A DNA stretch of 20,496 nucleotides, from positions 336,191 to 356,686 of the forward strand of contig NW_003145285.1 of the NCBI RefSeq assembly GCF_000003605.2, written 5' to 3'. This stretch comes from Saccoglossus kowalevskii (Eukaryota; Hemichordata; Enteropneusta; Harrimaniidae). This document shows, in pieces, positions 8,661 to 19,177 of this stretch. The stretch's first letter is position 1, and the number at the start of each line of letters is the position of its first letter. Made by a program: the position numbers and the translations under genes. Under the pieces are notes generated by a model. That model was not told the origin of the DNA. It saw nothing but the letters and a program-made list of their open reading frames with translations, and ran no database searches.

Positions 8661-11181
8661 CTAAAAAAATCGATGTAAGACGTTAGAGGCTACCAACATA
8701 GACTGTATGACGTAACCATGGCAAATGTGCCCTTGAAAAAATCATGCAAATAACTGTGTAAATTTACGTCATAATAACATAGGAATACGACATATTTTAC
8801 AAATATTGACATCACATTTATTGATCCGAAACATACGCTTTTACGTCATTCCATATTCGTTTAGTATATAGCACGTTTTACCCAGAACCTCAACACCGAT
8901 TTGCACGATGAGATTCACAAGACAAAAATGCGCTCAACTTGATGGAAACGGATATGCGTTACGCAGATTATTCTATTCGTTATGTAGGTCACTGTACAGG
9001 TGGGTGTTCCACCCCTGTCGTTGGTTATTTGTAACACCCGCGATACCACAGCAGTACATTTTATTTATATGTATATAATACTGTACCATATTGTAAATAT
9101 TTTGCGTCTATTCATTTTTGCTGTCAGTATCTCTTAAAGGGGGACTGTGTTGTAAACGTGATTGGTTTGTGCACTGAACGCACGTGAATTATAACAACAA
9201 CCGCATACCACATTTTGTGTGTATGACATTTATTACAAATTTTCGAAATGCAGAATGAAGTGGGTAAACAGAACATTCGTCTGCTGTAAGTACGCCACCA
9301 ACGGCAATAATCAGTTAATGCAGGAAGTTTGTACATTGAATACACCTAGTAGATACAAATAACATTCTTTGTAAATAATAATCACGCTAAAATCATCATT
9401 AAAACTTATTTTTATTACAGGAAAGCCACAAACCAACCAAATTAGATTGTACAGTGCTTTATTGTTCTATCAATTGAACAAAACCCTGTTAGGTCAGATA
9501 ATTCGAACTCAAGTACAAAAATGTTGCAGTTAAACAACGTTATTTTGTTCCCTAAGCGACCTTTACAATATTTGTTAGCCCGACCACAATGACACTACCC
9601 AAACTAGTATGTGGATCGAGACACGTGTTCACACTTTCGGCCCTAAGACGAGGTTCGGGCAATAACAAACTAGTACAACTACCTGTAAACACAAACAAAC
9701 GCAAGTTATGTTATAAAACACCGCAAACATTTTGTTAACCACAGTTAAAACTGTAGTTATTTCCTATATACGCGTGTTTGCTAGCACAAGTAATTTTAAA
9801 GAGTCTTAGATCAAAAGCAATATTGAAAATACAAGCAACAGGTATTCTATAGCTAATGTTAGCAATACGGAAGTACGCCCACGAATGCTAGACAGCATAT
9901 CGGAGAACGCTGAAGTCTGGGGACTTGTTATAAATGATATATATTGCCTTTTCTTTTGTGAAACGTGAAACTATCCGGACTAGTGTGCAAACTTTATGTA
10001 TAATGCGTTCGATGCAGTCCCATACTCTAGTCACGTGATTAAAACCGTTTAGTTTGAGCTACCGAGAAAAACAGGTAGACTTAAACAAATGACCACATTT
10101 CATTACTACTATTGTAATGTGATATTTATCCTAAGTCCATTATTGTTTTCCCATATATAGTAATATGGAGAAACACCAAGCATAGTTAGAAAGCAACGGT
10201 TTTATCACGTTTTCACAGCATTCAATGTGATACGCCAACGCCATTATGATTTCAACAGGTAGGAATATATCATTTTCATGTTTTGCAATATACTACACAC
10301 TGTCGCTGACATACCCAAACAATTTATATTCGACTGGGTATTGCGATTTGTTTAGTTTGGCTGTTTATTTTATTTTTGTCATGTATCGTAATTAATGTAC
10401 CTGCAGCGAACCTATTATTGCCATTTAACGAAAGGTAAACACGTCTCTGGCTAGACAGTTTCCAGAATATAATTGTCTCCCCCTACCTTGGTTACCAACA
10501 ACGTTTCCATTCTGGGTAATAATGAACAGTGCTTCCATGTTCTCATTGAAAGAATTTTGTATAAGACTGTACATCTCGAGTCATTGGTTTGCTGAAGAAA
10601 TTAACATTACGTAAATGTTGTGAACAAATAACATATAGAAGTTGTTCACAGGGTTATCCGTCTATCTTCCTTCTTCCCCCCCCCATCCACTATTATATTG
10701 CAAGGTATTAAGCAATGAACAGCTTATCGTATTCGATTTACTGTCGTACTCAATCATAAATGACTGTAATTTCAGACTATTGTTTGTGACATATCAACCT
10801 GATCGAACGGTAGCCACCGACAAATAACTGTATAAGGCATTCGGTTGTTTCAGTCTAGAATTGAACACTATATCACGGCACCTATTATGCCGCACTTTAA
10901 TTGGCTACCATCATCAAAACAAATTATCCGTTTTCGTTTTACAATGCGGTTTCATTTCGTGCTTTTGTTTTTTTCCGCGAACGACATCAACGTTGCATCA
11001 ATCAAATAATGTCACGACATATGTAGTGTCGTCGTATTTTCCCACATTATAATGTTATAGTTGCATATATTATTGCCGTATTTAATGGTTGGAACAGGAG
11101 ACTCACGTGACTTCCAGAAGAAAAGTCACCTGATATATCTTAGGTTGGAACAATCTGATTCGTCAGACCACAGATCAATTA
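8661..11181. other. 3' flank of the PPxY gene and unique sequence without genes
   Basis: The 3' UTR must begin at 8661, but I found no AATAAA nearby. The first weak candidate poly(A) signal is ATTAAA at 9398-9403. A splice-acceptor-like TTATTTTTATTACAG follows at about 9406-9420 without an open frame after it. A run of C lies at about 10675-10685. A short perfect hairpin (GTGACTT with AAGTCAC, 11107-11129) precedes the mariner end. I see no other gene. Confidence 0.55.
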
Positions 11182-11214
11182 CGAGGGGCGTTCAATAAGT
11201 AATGCCCCTGACCC
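11182..11214 (+). repeat. Terminal inverted repeat of mariner element (transposase 3' side)
   Basis: CGAGGGGCGTTCAATAAGTA followed by ATGCCCCTGACCC has the form of a mariner-family terminus, and it sits directly after a TA dinucleotide (11180-11181), the target of mariner insertion. The first part contains its own AGGGGC/GCCCCT mirror stem. I could not find the matching terminus on the other side, so the other end appears lost or too diverged. Confidence 0.7.
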
Positions 11215-11581
11215 ATTTCCCATAGCAGGAGATTAATGACACTTGGCACAGTTATTAGTCTTTCTCTACATGGGAACCACCCAGAGTTATATATTTCTCC
11301 CATCGTTTGATGCAGCTCTGGACACCGTATTTGTAGAACACCCTAGGTTGGCCCTCCAATTACGTCGTAACTTCAGAAATCAAGGCTGCATCATCTGGGA
11401 AACGCTTTCCTTTCAAAAACAACTTCATGACTGGGAAGAGATGAAAGTCAGAGGGTGCAAGGTCGGGAGAGAAATGGGGATGGGGGATTCATAGACACAC
11501 GCCCGTGCTTCTGATTTGGCGACATTCGAGTTGTGGACCGGAGCGTTGTCCTGCAGGATGAGGATACCTTTGCTGATCTTG
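11215..11581 (-). pseudogene. Mariner transposase, C-terminal part (broken)
   Basis: Read on the minus strand from 11581, the sequence gives ISKGILILQDNAPVHNSNVA, whose DNAPVH holds the second catalytic Asp (codon at 11548-11550). After a frameshift near 11461-11470 it gives LAPSDFHLFPVMK, whose Asp at 11447-11449 is the third catalytic residue. Spacing between these two is about 33-34 residues depending on how the frameshift is resolved, as in DD34D mariners. Further stops follow before the terminal repeat. Mariner transposase cuts and pastes the element at TA sites; this copy cannot. The reading frame continues on the far side of the LTR element at 14370. Confidence 0.85.
11578..11581. repeat. 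Left target-site duplication CTTG
   Basis: CTTG directly precedes the left LTR and also follows the right LTR at 14370-14373. Removing the insert and one CTTG restores a continuous mariner reading (RWGK followed by ISKG), which confirms both the boundary and the insertion. Confidence 0.85.
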
Positions 11582-12226
11582 TGTCACGAATTTGTTTTTG
11601 CGTATCTGTTAATCGACTTAATTAGCTTGATTACGAGTGAATTGCTGTGTTATGTCTGACATCGTTTAGGCAGGCGAGGTTTTGGACGGAACTCGACTCA
11701 GTGATTTGGAACTAATTACGAGATAACCGTCGCTATTCTGACTATTAATTCTGACAGTTTAGCATTCGTAGTTAGTAATGTAGTGAACGATTAATCAAAA
11801 GATATGACGTATTCAGTACTTAGTGTGATTGGCTTTATGATTGAAGGTTACGCCCTAGAGTCTTTTTACTGTTTTGTAATTGGTTATAGTTTTGAAAATG
11901 AATAAAGTTGTTTTAGTTGGTCTTGGCGAGTACAGCACGAGAGACGAAGTCTAAGAGTCCAGTCCTGGAGATCTTGGACAGAGTCTTGAGTCAGCCTTGC
12001 GATAGTCTTGGGGATTTTTCCCCAGGGCGCCGTGTCTTATAGAGTGCTCAAAAGACCGACTAAGACGAGAGTTGAAACGTATTTCGTTGTGTGTGTCTTA
12101 TTTGACTGTAAAGTATAAGTGACTTTCCCGATCCCGTACCTCAAGGGGACAAGATATAGAGACAGAGACGAGATTCCCCCCTGACACGTGTGGAGACCAC
12201 AGAGGCCGAAGAATTACCTCCTGATA
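11582..12226 (+). repeat. Left LTR
   Basis: The LTR starts TGTCACGAATTTG and ends CCTCCTGATA. Against the right LTR I count about 13 substitutions and 3 single-base indels over 646 aligned positions, about 97.5% identity. AATAAA at 11901-11906 is a likely poly(A) signal dividing R from U5. The end is TA rather than the usual CA. GATTGG (inverted CCAAT) near 11828 is a possible U3 promoter element. Confidence 0.92.
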
Positions 12227-12330
12227 TGTTTTGGATGAACCCGGGCAGGTGTTTAACACACATTGACATCCTGTGAAGAAAAGTGAAATGGCGAAGGTGT
12301 GTCTTTCTTGTGAACCGAACTAACAGCTCC

Positions 12331-12516
12331 ATGGCAGAGACGACTCAGAAACCGCGCTTGACGACTAACTCCGTTAACAATATGGCACCGATGTACAACG
12401 CTGAAGAGATGAAGATTTCAGAACCCCTTATGAAGGACGAGTATCGGATAGGACAGTATAATCAAGAATTGAGCGACATTAAAGACAAGAAGATGATAAA
12501 GAACGACCCGGACTAA
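12331..12516 (+). CDS. Short ORF in LTR-element interior, possible gag remnant
   Basis: ATG at 12331 opens a frame of 61 codons ending TAA at 12514-12516. It reads MAETTQKPRLTTNSVNN and then a Lys/Glu/Asp-rich, hydrophilic stretch ending KKMIKNDPD. It is the first ATG frame of any length after the left LTR, the place where gag begins in LTR elements, so a gag N-terminal leftover is possible. No capsid or zinc-knuckle motif is visible. It could equally be chance. Confidence 0.25.
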   Translation: MAETTQKPRLTTNSVNNMAPMYNAEEMKISEPLMKDEYRIGQYNQELSDIKDKKMIKNDPD

Positions 12517-13710
12517 CGCGACGACAAGAGAAGACGCTTATAGACTTTGAATTAGAACTTTAGCTATTTGTATAGAGAACCGTTCGCTGAACATTTTAAC
12601 TGACACTGTGTAACTCAAGACGTTGAACTCTTTTTTTTCAGAACCCTAACCCTATTGTTCAGTATGTAATGTAATGTATTGCTTGCTTTTCCTATCGTTT
12701 TTTCTTACCGTTTTTTCTGGTGTTGAATTATATGTATGTAAGCGCCCAGATTTTTGTTTTGAACTGATATTTAGTGACGTGCGAGGTCCTTTATAACGAT
12801 TTAAGCGCGCTTCAGTGGACAAGTATTTGCAACACAGTGTTTTGAGTTTTGTGAAGTTTTATGGTGTTTTTATGAGTTTATGAGTAAGGGATATGATGGG
12901 AGGAGTAATGCCCCAATGAGTTTTTAAGAGTTTTGATATTTGTCGATGTACAGAGATATCGACGTTTTAAGAGTTGTTTTTGTTTACGTGTTGTTTCCGG
13001 AATACTTCTGACACTCCTTGAGTTGATAGCACCTTTGTAACGTTTTTTGATGTCTTTTTGGAATGAGAGGTGGTGCGCTTTTATACGTATTGTTTGATAA
13101 AGCAAGCTTTTGTTCATGATTGAAAGGTTTATATGTAACTCAGTATTGTCTATCGTTTTAGTCTTTTTCCCGTCTTTTTGCCAGAGGAGTAATGTGTTAT
13201 GATAGCTTTGTCTTTGCATTCTGTTTCCACGCCGTATGACTTTTGTTTAGATTAACGACTTGTGAGTTCAGTTGAAGTTTATAAGCGTATATGACAGGAG
13301 TTTGATTAATAGCTTTTTATTCATTGTTTATTAGTTACCGCTTTGCAATGCTTTAACCGAGAGACGCATCCCTGGTAATCACGTGATCATGCTGTCGACT
13401 GCAGCGATTGGCTGATCGCTTGGTTACACCGCCATGCCTTAGTTTTTTGACCTTTTGATATAGAGTTTGTAACCTTAGTAACGAGAAACAGTGCAGCGAA
13501 GGGTTACCTCAGCGAACCGTTTTGAGAAAAGCGAGTCGATTGGTAGCCTTTCCCTTGTTTTAGCTTTATAATCATTGTACTCAATTAGAGTGTTTTATTT
13601 TTTTTGATTTATACCTTTTATTAGTATTGTATTTAACCCGTATGACGATGAGTAGAGGACGGTATCTTTGATTTGTGAACGTGTTATGCCGGGAGGCATA
13701 ATCTCAGTTT

Positions 13711-13721
13711 GGGTGAAGGGA
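13711..13721 (+). promoter_or_regulatory. Polypurine tract before right LTR
   Basis: GGGTGAAGGGA, nearly all purine, ends two bases before the right LTR. That is where the plus-strand primer of reverse transcription lies in LTR elements. It supports the orientation of the element. Confidence 0.6.
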
Positions 13722-13723
13722 TG

Positions 13724-14369
13724 TGTCATGAATTTGTTTTTGCGTATCTGTTAATCGACTTAATTAGCTTGATTACGAGTGAATTGCTGTGTTATGTCTG
13801 TCATCGTTTAGGCAGGCGAGGTTTTTGGACGGAACTCGACTCAGTGATTTGGAACTAATTACGAGATAACCGTCGCTATTCTGACTATTAATTCTGAAAG
13901 TTGGTATTCGTAGTTATTAATGTAGTGAACGATTAATCAAAAGATATGACGTATTCAGTACTTAGTGTGATTGGCTTTATGATTGAAGGTTACGCCCTAG
14001 AGTCTTTTTACTGTTTTGTAATTGGTTATAGTTTTGAAAATGAATAAAGTTGTTTTAGTTGGTCTTGGCGAGTACAGCACGAGAGACGAAGTCTAAGAGT
14101 CCAGTCCTGGAGAGTCTTGGACAGAGTCTTGAGTCAGCCTTGCGATAGTTTTGGGGATTTTTCCCCAGGGCGCCGTGTCTTATAGAGTGCTCGAAAGACC
14201 GACTAAGACGAGAGTTGAAACGTATTTCATTGTGTGTGTCTTATTTGACTGTAAAGTATAAGTGACTTTCCCGATCCCGTACCTCAAGGGGACGAGATAT
14301 AGAGACAGAGACGAGATTCCCCCCTGACACGTGTGGAGACCCCAGAGGCCGAAGAAGTACCCCCTGATA
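13724..14369 (+). repeat. Right LTR
   Basis: The LTR starts TGTCATGAATTTG and ends CCCCCTGATA, collinear with the left LTR. AATAAA lies at 14043-14048. The minus-strand open frame at 14241-14528 runs from the mariner remnant into this LTR and is therefore a chance chimera over its last part. Confidence 0.92.
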
Positions 14370-14745
14370 CTTGCCCCACCTCTTAATTTTGATAGCTTCT
14401 CTTAATTTCATCAAAAGTGAAGCGTAATAGGCTCCTGTAATTGTGGTACCCTTTGCCAGGAAATCTGTCATCACTACTTCGTTCTGGTCCCAGAAGACTG
14501 TGAGCATGACCTTGCCAGCGAAGAGCACCCTTGCCTACTTTGGAGGTGGTGAGTCCAAGTGCTTCCACTGCATTGACTGGGCTTTGGTCTCTAGATCATA
14601 GTGATGGAGTGCTTCCACTGCACTGACTGGGCTTTGGTCTCTAGATCATAGTGATGGACCCAAGTTGTATCCTGTGTAATCAGTCTTTTGAAAAACTTTG
14701 ACTCATCTTCTTGGCAACCGATGACAATCCCAAGTCATGGATTTT
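14370..14745 (-). pseudogene. Mariner transposase, central part (broken)
   Basis: Read on the minus strand, the segment gives DESKFFKRLITQDTTWVHHY, in which the ITQD Asp (codon at 14669-14671) is the first catalytic residue. It then gives ETKAQS-QWKH, PPK, a premature stop near 14535, AGKVMLTVFWDQNEVVMTDF and LMKLREAIKIKRWGK, ending at the LTR insertion. These are signature blocks of mariner transposases. A 50-bp tandem duplication at 14559-14658 shifts the frame. Upstream of about 14745 I no longer recognise the DNA-binding domain, so the 5' end is lost or very diverged. The rest of the protein lies at 11215-11581. Confidence 0.85.
14559..14658. repeat. 50-bp tandem duplication inside mariner
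   Basis: Bases 14559-14608 and 14609-14658 are identical except for T/C at 14573/14623. The unit starts GTGCTTCCACTGCA and ends TAGTGATGGA. As 50 is not a multiple of three it breaks the transposase frame. The near identity of the copies says it arose after the element had landed. Confidence 0.95.
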
Positions 14746-15459
14746 CTGTCATGACAGGACCTATGATTCTTGAGAAAAGGGTGGAAAGTAAGAATGCAGC
14801 AAACGATTTGTGCCAATCACTGCCGACGAACAACACGTATTTTCGCGATTGGGGAGGGGTGGCACTTCAGTTCATTCATCTTCGAGTTTCTGCAACGAAC
14901 TTTACAAACGATATTGACTCCTGGGATGACATGATTTGAATGGAAGGCAAAAGAGGGATCATTCCAGCTCCGATGCGTTTACATGGTCAGGGCCATTTCG
15001 GGCCCAGTCCATTGACACGCAGATCAATCGCAAACCAAGAATAGCGCCACCTGTGTTGACACAATGGCCCAGTCTATCTGAACTCAACCCGAAAATTTAT
15101 CGGGGCCGAACTCGGCTCGAGCTAGCCGTTGGGCTCCGCAAAAATGCTGTCGTGAAAACGATGTAATAAATTCCATACCAAGATTTTTCGATTACATGCG
15201 TGGTAGGAAGGGTACATTGAAGTGTTTATATTACGCAGGAAAATAGCAATGAGAATATTGTTAAACCAAACCACCCCTTCCCGTTATTCTGGTTCGATCA
15301 TTAATGATGTATTCAAGTTCTAAGCAGAAGAACCTTTCATTTGATTAAACGTTGATCTATAAATTGTGATTACTACGTTAAATTTCTTTCTAAAATCAAG
15401 TTTCACAACGCTTTTCACGTTCTGCCTACGCCTGAGACCCTACTTTTTGTACACTCGCG

Positions 15460-15496
15460 ATTGGTTGGGGTCACTATATGGGACGCATGCGCATGC
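15460..15496. promoter_or_regulatory. Inverted CCAAT plus NRF1-like palindrome
   Basis: ATTGG (15460-15464) is followed 20 bp later by GCATGCGCATGC (15485-15496), a 12-bp palindrome containing the TGCGCATGC core of NRF1 sites. Such pairs occur in animal housekeeping promoters. A similar ACGCATGCGCTC lies near 15939. No gene start is visible on either side, so this is a weak call. Confidence 0.25.
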
Positions 15497-16480
15497 ACCT
15501 CTTTAAAATGTCCTTGGCAGTAAATAGTGATTTCCTCATAGTCACTGGGCTGAAAATCTTAGTAATTATATACGTACTATTTATTAGCTCCTTTTTTATT
15601 GCTATACTACACTGAATAACACGAGTTATTAAGCGCTGTGAAGATTATACACTTTCGGATTCAATTATCCACTCTGGTCAGGATGAATTAATAACTGCTC
15701 TTTCCAGTCGTTAGGTTTTTTCTATTTAAAACGCCTAATCTATTTTCACAGCTACTTCATTTACTTCGAATTTGTAGAAACGATTCTGATTTTCAGAACA
15801 AGACTGAGAACAACATTACATTTGCCTCAGTTGCTATATGCAATGCCCCAAACGACTTTATCAACTATCAAAGTATCATTTGAAGAAAATTAATTCAATG
15901 GTGTCATCAATAAATGACTGAAGAGCGCCACGGTACGGTACGCATGCGCTCATATGTGGAACATATTTCCACGCTGTTTTGCAATCGTGTTAACACACGT
16001 TCAAGTTTTCGTCACGTTAACAGAATGACCAGCCACGTTTTTAAAGAAAAAAAATCACGTATATAATGTATATTTGTTATAAGTACGTCGAATGGTTGTG
16101 GTAGAGGCGGTGTTTGCTTGATACAACATATTCAGATATTTCAATTGCAGGTGTTTGCGTGGTTTGCTGAGAAATCAAATACTGTAAAATGACTAATTTT
16201 CACAGGGTTTAAATTTCACTGATTTAAAATTTCAGGCATATTCAGTGGTTTTTACATTTAAATAATGTGTGGTCTATGCTAAATTTTACATTAATGCATT
16301 TTCCAGTCAGCGAAATAAGCAAAATTAAAACCCATTGAATAATTATTCCTTTTACAGTAGCCAGGTGAAATATAGAACCAAGTGAATGAAAACGTTTCCC
16401 CTATACTCCGCCTCTGTTCCATGCGGTACAGTACTTGTTGCAGTTTATGTGTGTTAGGCTGCTCTCAACGATATTTAGTA

Positions 16481-16516
16481 TATACTCGGGGACACAGGAA
16501 TACTGAGCCGAGTATA
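16481..16516. other. 9-bp stem hairpin
   Basis: TATACTCGG at 16481-16489 and CCGAGTATA at 16508-16516 form a perfect 9-bp stem around an 18-base loop. No function assigned. Confidence 0.4.
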
Positions 16517-18319
16517 CTCTCCATTTGATGTGCATTATGATAGGTTGTTTAACGTTTCAATACCGAAAAGCGCCATCAGTGGCGACATAATATCCATAAC
16601 CAGTAATATTTAAAAACCAGGTAGTATTAATAATTTGACTCCACATTCCTACTGTATTGATTTGGTGTGGAACTGGGTCTCATAGTATGTTGGCTAGTTC
16701 AGAATATTATACACCAGTGAGTGAATCTAGATAAAGAATCCAACCGTAACCTGATCCCATCTATCATTGAGGTCTGTGGCACCAGCTTGGGAATAGATCT
16801 ATAACTGTCAATGTATTGTTAAGTGCATGATCCGATACGAATGGCTGGGGTTAATCAATTACAAAACAACGTACTCGGAGAACATTATCCGCTGCTATCA
16901 ACAAAAACGCGTGGTAAATATATTAGGTCAACAAATATTCGTCTTGTTCATACATCATACGCCTTGGAACAGTTCCTCAGAGGGTCTGTGGCCCGGGGTA
17001 CATACTCATTGGCTTAAATTAAATATATATTGATCTATATTCTACTAATACGTATATTTGCCCTGGGGCTCTGCTCGAACGACAGACAATTCCTTGGAAT
17101 TCACCAGAGAAGGCGATGAAATAGAATTGTATTAATTAGATATGCATGCTGGTTATTGTGCCCTCGAAGCAATACACACATACATTGTTGCATTCTATTC
17201 ATGAGACAGTGTTTGACTTTGCCCTGTCACGTTAACGTTTCAAAGCTTATCACCAAATCGCGGGAACGCATGAGAAAATGTTTTAAGCGCTTTGGCCAAT
17301 TTGCTAAATACTGTTAAGTATTTGGCAGAAGAAACGAAAACGGAGTTTTCATAGCATATTAATGAACCATTTGATGTAAAAACGTTAGCAAAATCTACTA
17401 AAAATTAGACAAGGGAGGTTCGAAATGATTTAACTTCTAGAATTTACGTACGAGGAGGTGTCTACATGAAATTCACTGTATTTGTCCACCTCAAAATCTT
17501 TCCCACAATGTTTTGCAACAAACTTGTTGAATTCAGCTTCATACAAATCTTTTGAATTGTATCATATTAATTCAAAATAGAATTTACATAATCAATCAAA
17601 TAGTACCTCTAACTATTTATTGGTAATTATTTCAATAGTCGCATGACTAACACTGGACATTTAATTTGGAGTTTATGTTTTACGCCATCGCGTTCCATGA
17701 AAGTCAACGTTATCCCGATTTCGTGAATATTCAGATCACCGGGGTCGTATAAGGCTATTTAGTATATTTTAGGAAGTTACGCTTTGAAGTTATGTCAAAT
17801 GCCGCCAGTTACGAACAGTTTACTGACGTTGTCCTCAAAAATGTGAAATGCGACAATTGCAATTACAAGTATCACATGTTATTTACATACCAATCCGTCA
17901 ACCATATTTAACATGTCATCCGTGCTTCTGTGTACATTGCGAGGCAAGTCATGTTAATTTATATATCATGTACACATATGTTCCAAGTAATGAGCGTATC
18001 AAATAGCCAGTAGCGGTAATCACATATTAGATTCAAGACCCCAATATCCCTGTAGTCACAATATAATTAACACAGCCAAGTCATTGACAGTACGAGTGGC
18101 CAATCAGCGGTAGCGACAGAGCTGGTGAATTTCGGCAGTAATAAAAAAAAAACAAGCCGTGTAAAGCTTTTGTCATGATAGCACCAGTGTTGTTATTGAG
18201 AAGGTATTTTGAGCCGTGAAGTCGTAAAGCAGGCGTGGTCTTGGCTGCTGAGTGATTAGTGTCAACGGACGGGGGAAATTATTAAACTTCTTTAATAAAA
18301 ATTGAAGAAACCGGTGTAT

Positions 18320-18355
18320 AAACAGGTAACACCAAGATAATTTGGGGACCTGTTT
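18320..18355. other. 8-bp stem hairpin
   Basis: AAACAGGT (18320-18327) and ACCTGTTT (18348-18355) form a perfect stem around a 20-base loop. No function assigned. Confidence 0.3.
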
Positions 18356-18490
18356 CAGGTTACCCTTCCGGCCCGTGGTGTCACTTATACTTATACCACT
18401 CTTGGACATGTAATCATATGTCTTGGCCCTGTGTTTATTTATGTGACGACACACTTGGCATTTTGCCTCTATGTAGATTAATTGCCACAT

Positions 18491-18532
18491 CATATGAGCA
18501 TATCAGTAACACTGGCTGCTTCGGCTCATATG
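18491..18532. other. 9-bp stem hairpin flanked by short direct repeat
   Basis: CATATGAGC (18491-18499) and GCTCATATG (18524-18532) are perfect inverted repeats. Both sides also carry a direct repeat, ATGTAGATTAATT near 18471 and ATGTAGATTAGTAATT from about 18530. The pattern resembles a tiny foldback with flanking duplication, but it is too short to call a transposon. Confidence 0.4.
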
Positions 18533-18687
18533 TAGATTAGTAATTTGCATATATCTTAGTGTCTGTCACTTTTAAACTCCTAAAGTGCTAAGGTTGAGAT
18601 TTTTTTTGAAAAACCACTGAAAAAAAAAATAGCTTAGCTTGGTTCGAAACATGAATTTGCTAATGGGAGTCCTTCAAACCACACTTA

Positions 18688-18714
18688 TGACGTCACACTA
18701 TTGTATTATATATA
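18688..18714 (+). promoter_or_regulatory. CRE palindrome next to TATA box
   Basis: A full CRE, TGACGTCA (18688-18695), lies 11 bp before TATATATA followed by GGGG (18707-18714). The arrangement is that of a core promoter reading to the right. No convincing coding exon follows within the window, so a non-coding transcript or chance are both open. Confidence 0.3.
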
Positions 18715-19133
18715 GGGGAATAACCGCAAAGTAAGGTGATGGTCCGTAGATTCTAGAACCATCTTGAGGTAATTGTAAAACCAGTCGGTTGTAGTTCTGA
18801 AAATTAAGTAGGAGAAAGTTCTAGAAATCCTCGTCGAATTCATCCGAACATCAGCCCGTTTTTTTTTTTGGTGGTGAAAAATTGTGATCAGACGTGCCAT
18901 GTCATGTACATACGGGTATGTTTCACACACAATGCATATGTTACTAATATGCAAATGTTTATCGATTATTCCAACAAAGGGGACAAATATCGGCAGTGGT
19001 TCTGACTAACTTGCTGGTAACGTGCGGGTACTTTATAATTAGAGGTGTTCGGAATAAAATGGGCCAATTATCATTGTTTTTGTATGTGTGTGCATGGTTT
19101 GAGTCGTAGAACCCCCTTACCTTGAAGTTTCTA

Positions 19134-19177
19134 GCTTTAGAATCGCATCGGACCTGTGGTCCTTGGTGATTCTAAGC
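19134..19177. other. Two-tier stem-loop, possible structured RNA
   Basis: GCTTTAGAATC on the left pairs with GATTCTAAGC on the right (10 pairs, one bulged T). Inside lies GGACC, a TGT loop and GGTCC. The tiers are separated by a symmetric 5x5 internal loop (GCATC against TTGGT). This is longer and more regular than the other hairpins seen here. No known RNA family recognised. Confidence 0.4.

Larger units (their letters stand above)
12227..13723 (+). other. Interior of the LTR element without pol
   Basis: The interior is about 1.5 kb and T-rich on the plus strand. One short open frame lies at 12331-12516. The long minus-strand frame at 12878-13219 (113 codons, Lys- and Ser-rich) matches nothing I know and is probably a composition artefact of the T-rich strand. 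ATCACGTGAT, an E-box palindrome, lies near 13378. No RNA or protein domain was recognised. Confidence 0.7.
11582..14369 (+). mobile_element. Non-autonomous LTR retroelement inserted in mariner
   Basis: The insert is about 2.8 kb, made of two LTRs of 645 and 646 bp around 1,497 bp of interior, flanked by CTTG. A purine-rich tract (GGGTGAAGGGA, 13711-13721) just before the right LTR and AATAAA in each LTR set plus-strand orientation. The interior has no protease, reverse transcriptase, RNase H or integrase that I can recognise, only one short open frame. It would depend on proteins of a related full element. The four-base duplication fits Ty3/gypsy-like integrases but does not prove the class. 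I could not recognise a tRNA primer-binding site after the left LTR. Confidence 0.88.

Noticed and set aside
9406-9420. Splice-acceptor-like TTATTTTTATTACAG
   Set aside because: No open frame or donor follows; common by chance in AT-rich DNA.
12227-12250. tRNA primer-binding site after the left LTR
   Set aside because: TGGATGAACCCGGGCAGG is near, but its complement does not have the layout of a tRNA 3' end and it is offset from the LTR end.
12640-12660. Telomere-like AACCCTAACCCTA
   Set aside because: Only two units, inside the LTR element interior.
12878-13219. 113-codon minus-strand ORF in the LTR-element interior
   Set aside because: Low-complexity, Lys/Ser-rich product of a T-rich plus strand with no domain; also antisense to the element.
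14688-15166. Two plus-strand ORFs following the mariner remnant
   Set aside because: The first overlaps the transposase on the opposite strand at its start; neither matches a family.
16823-17033. Two overlapping plus-strand ORFs in different frames
   Set aside because: Short, overlapping in different frames, no homology or splice signals.
18173-18493. 106-codon minus-strand ORF
   Set aside because: No recognisable domain, and no paired splice sites or promoter on that strand.
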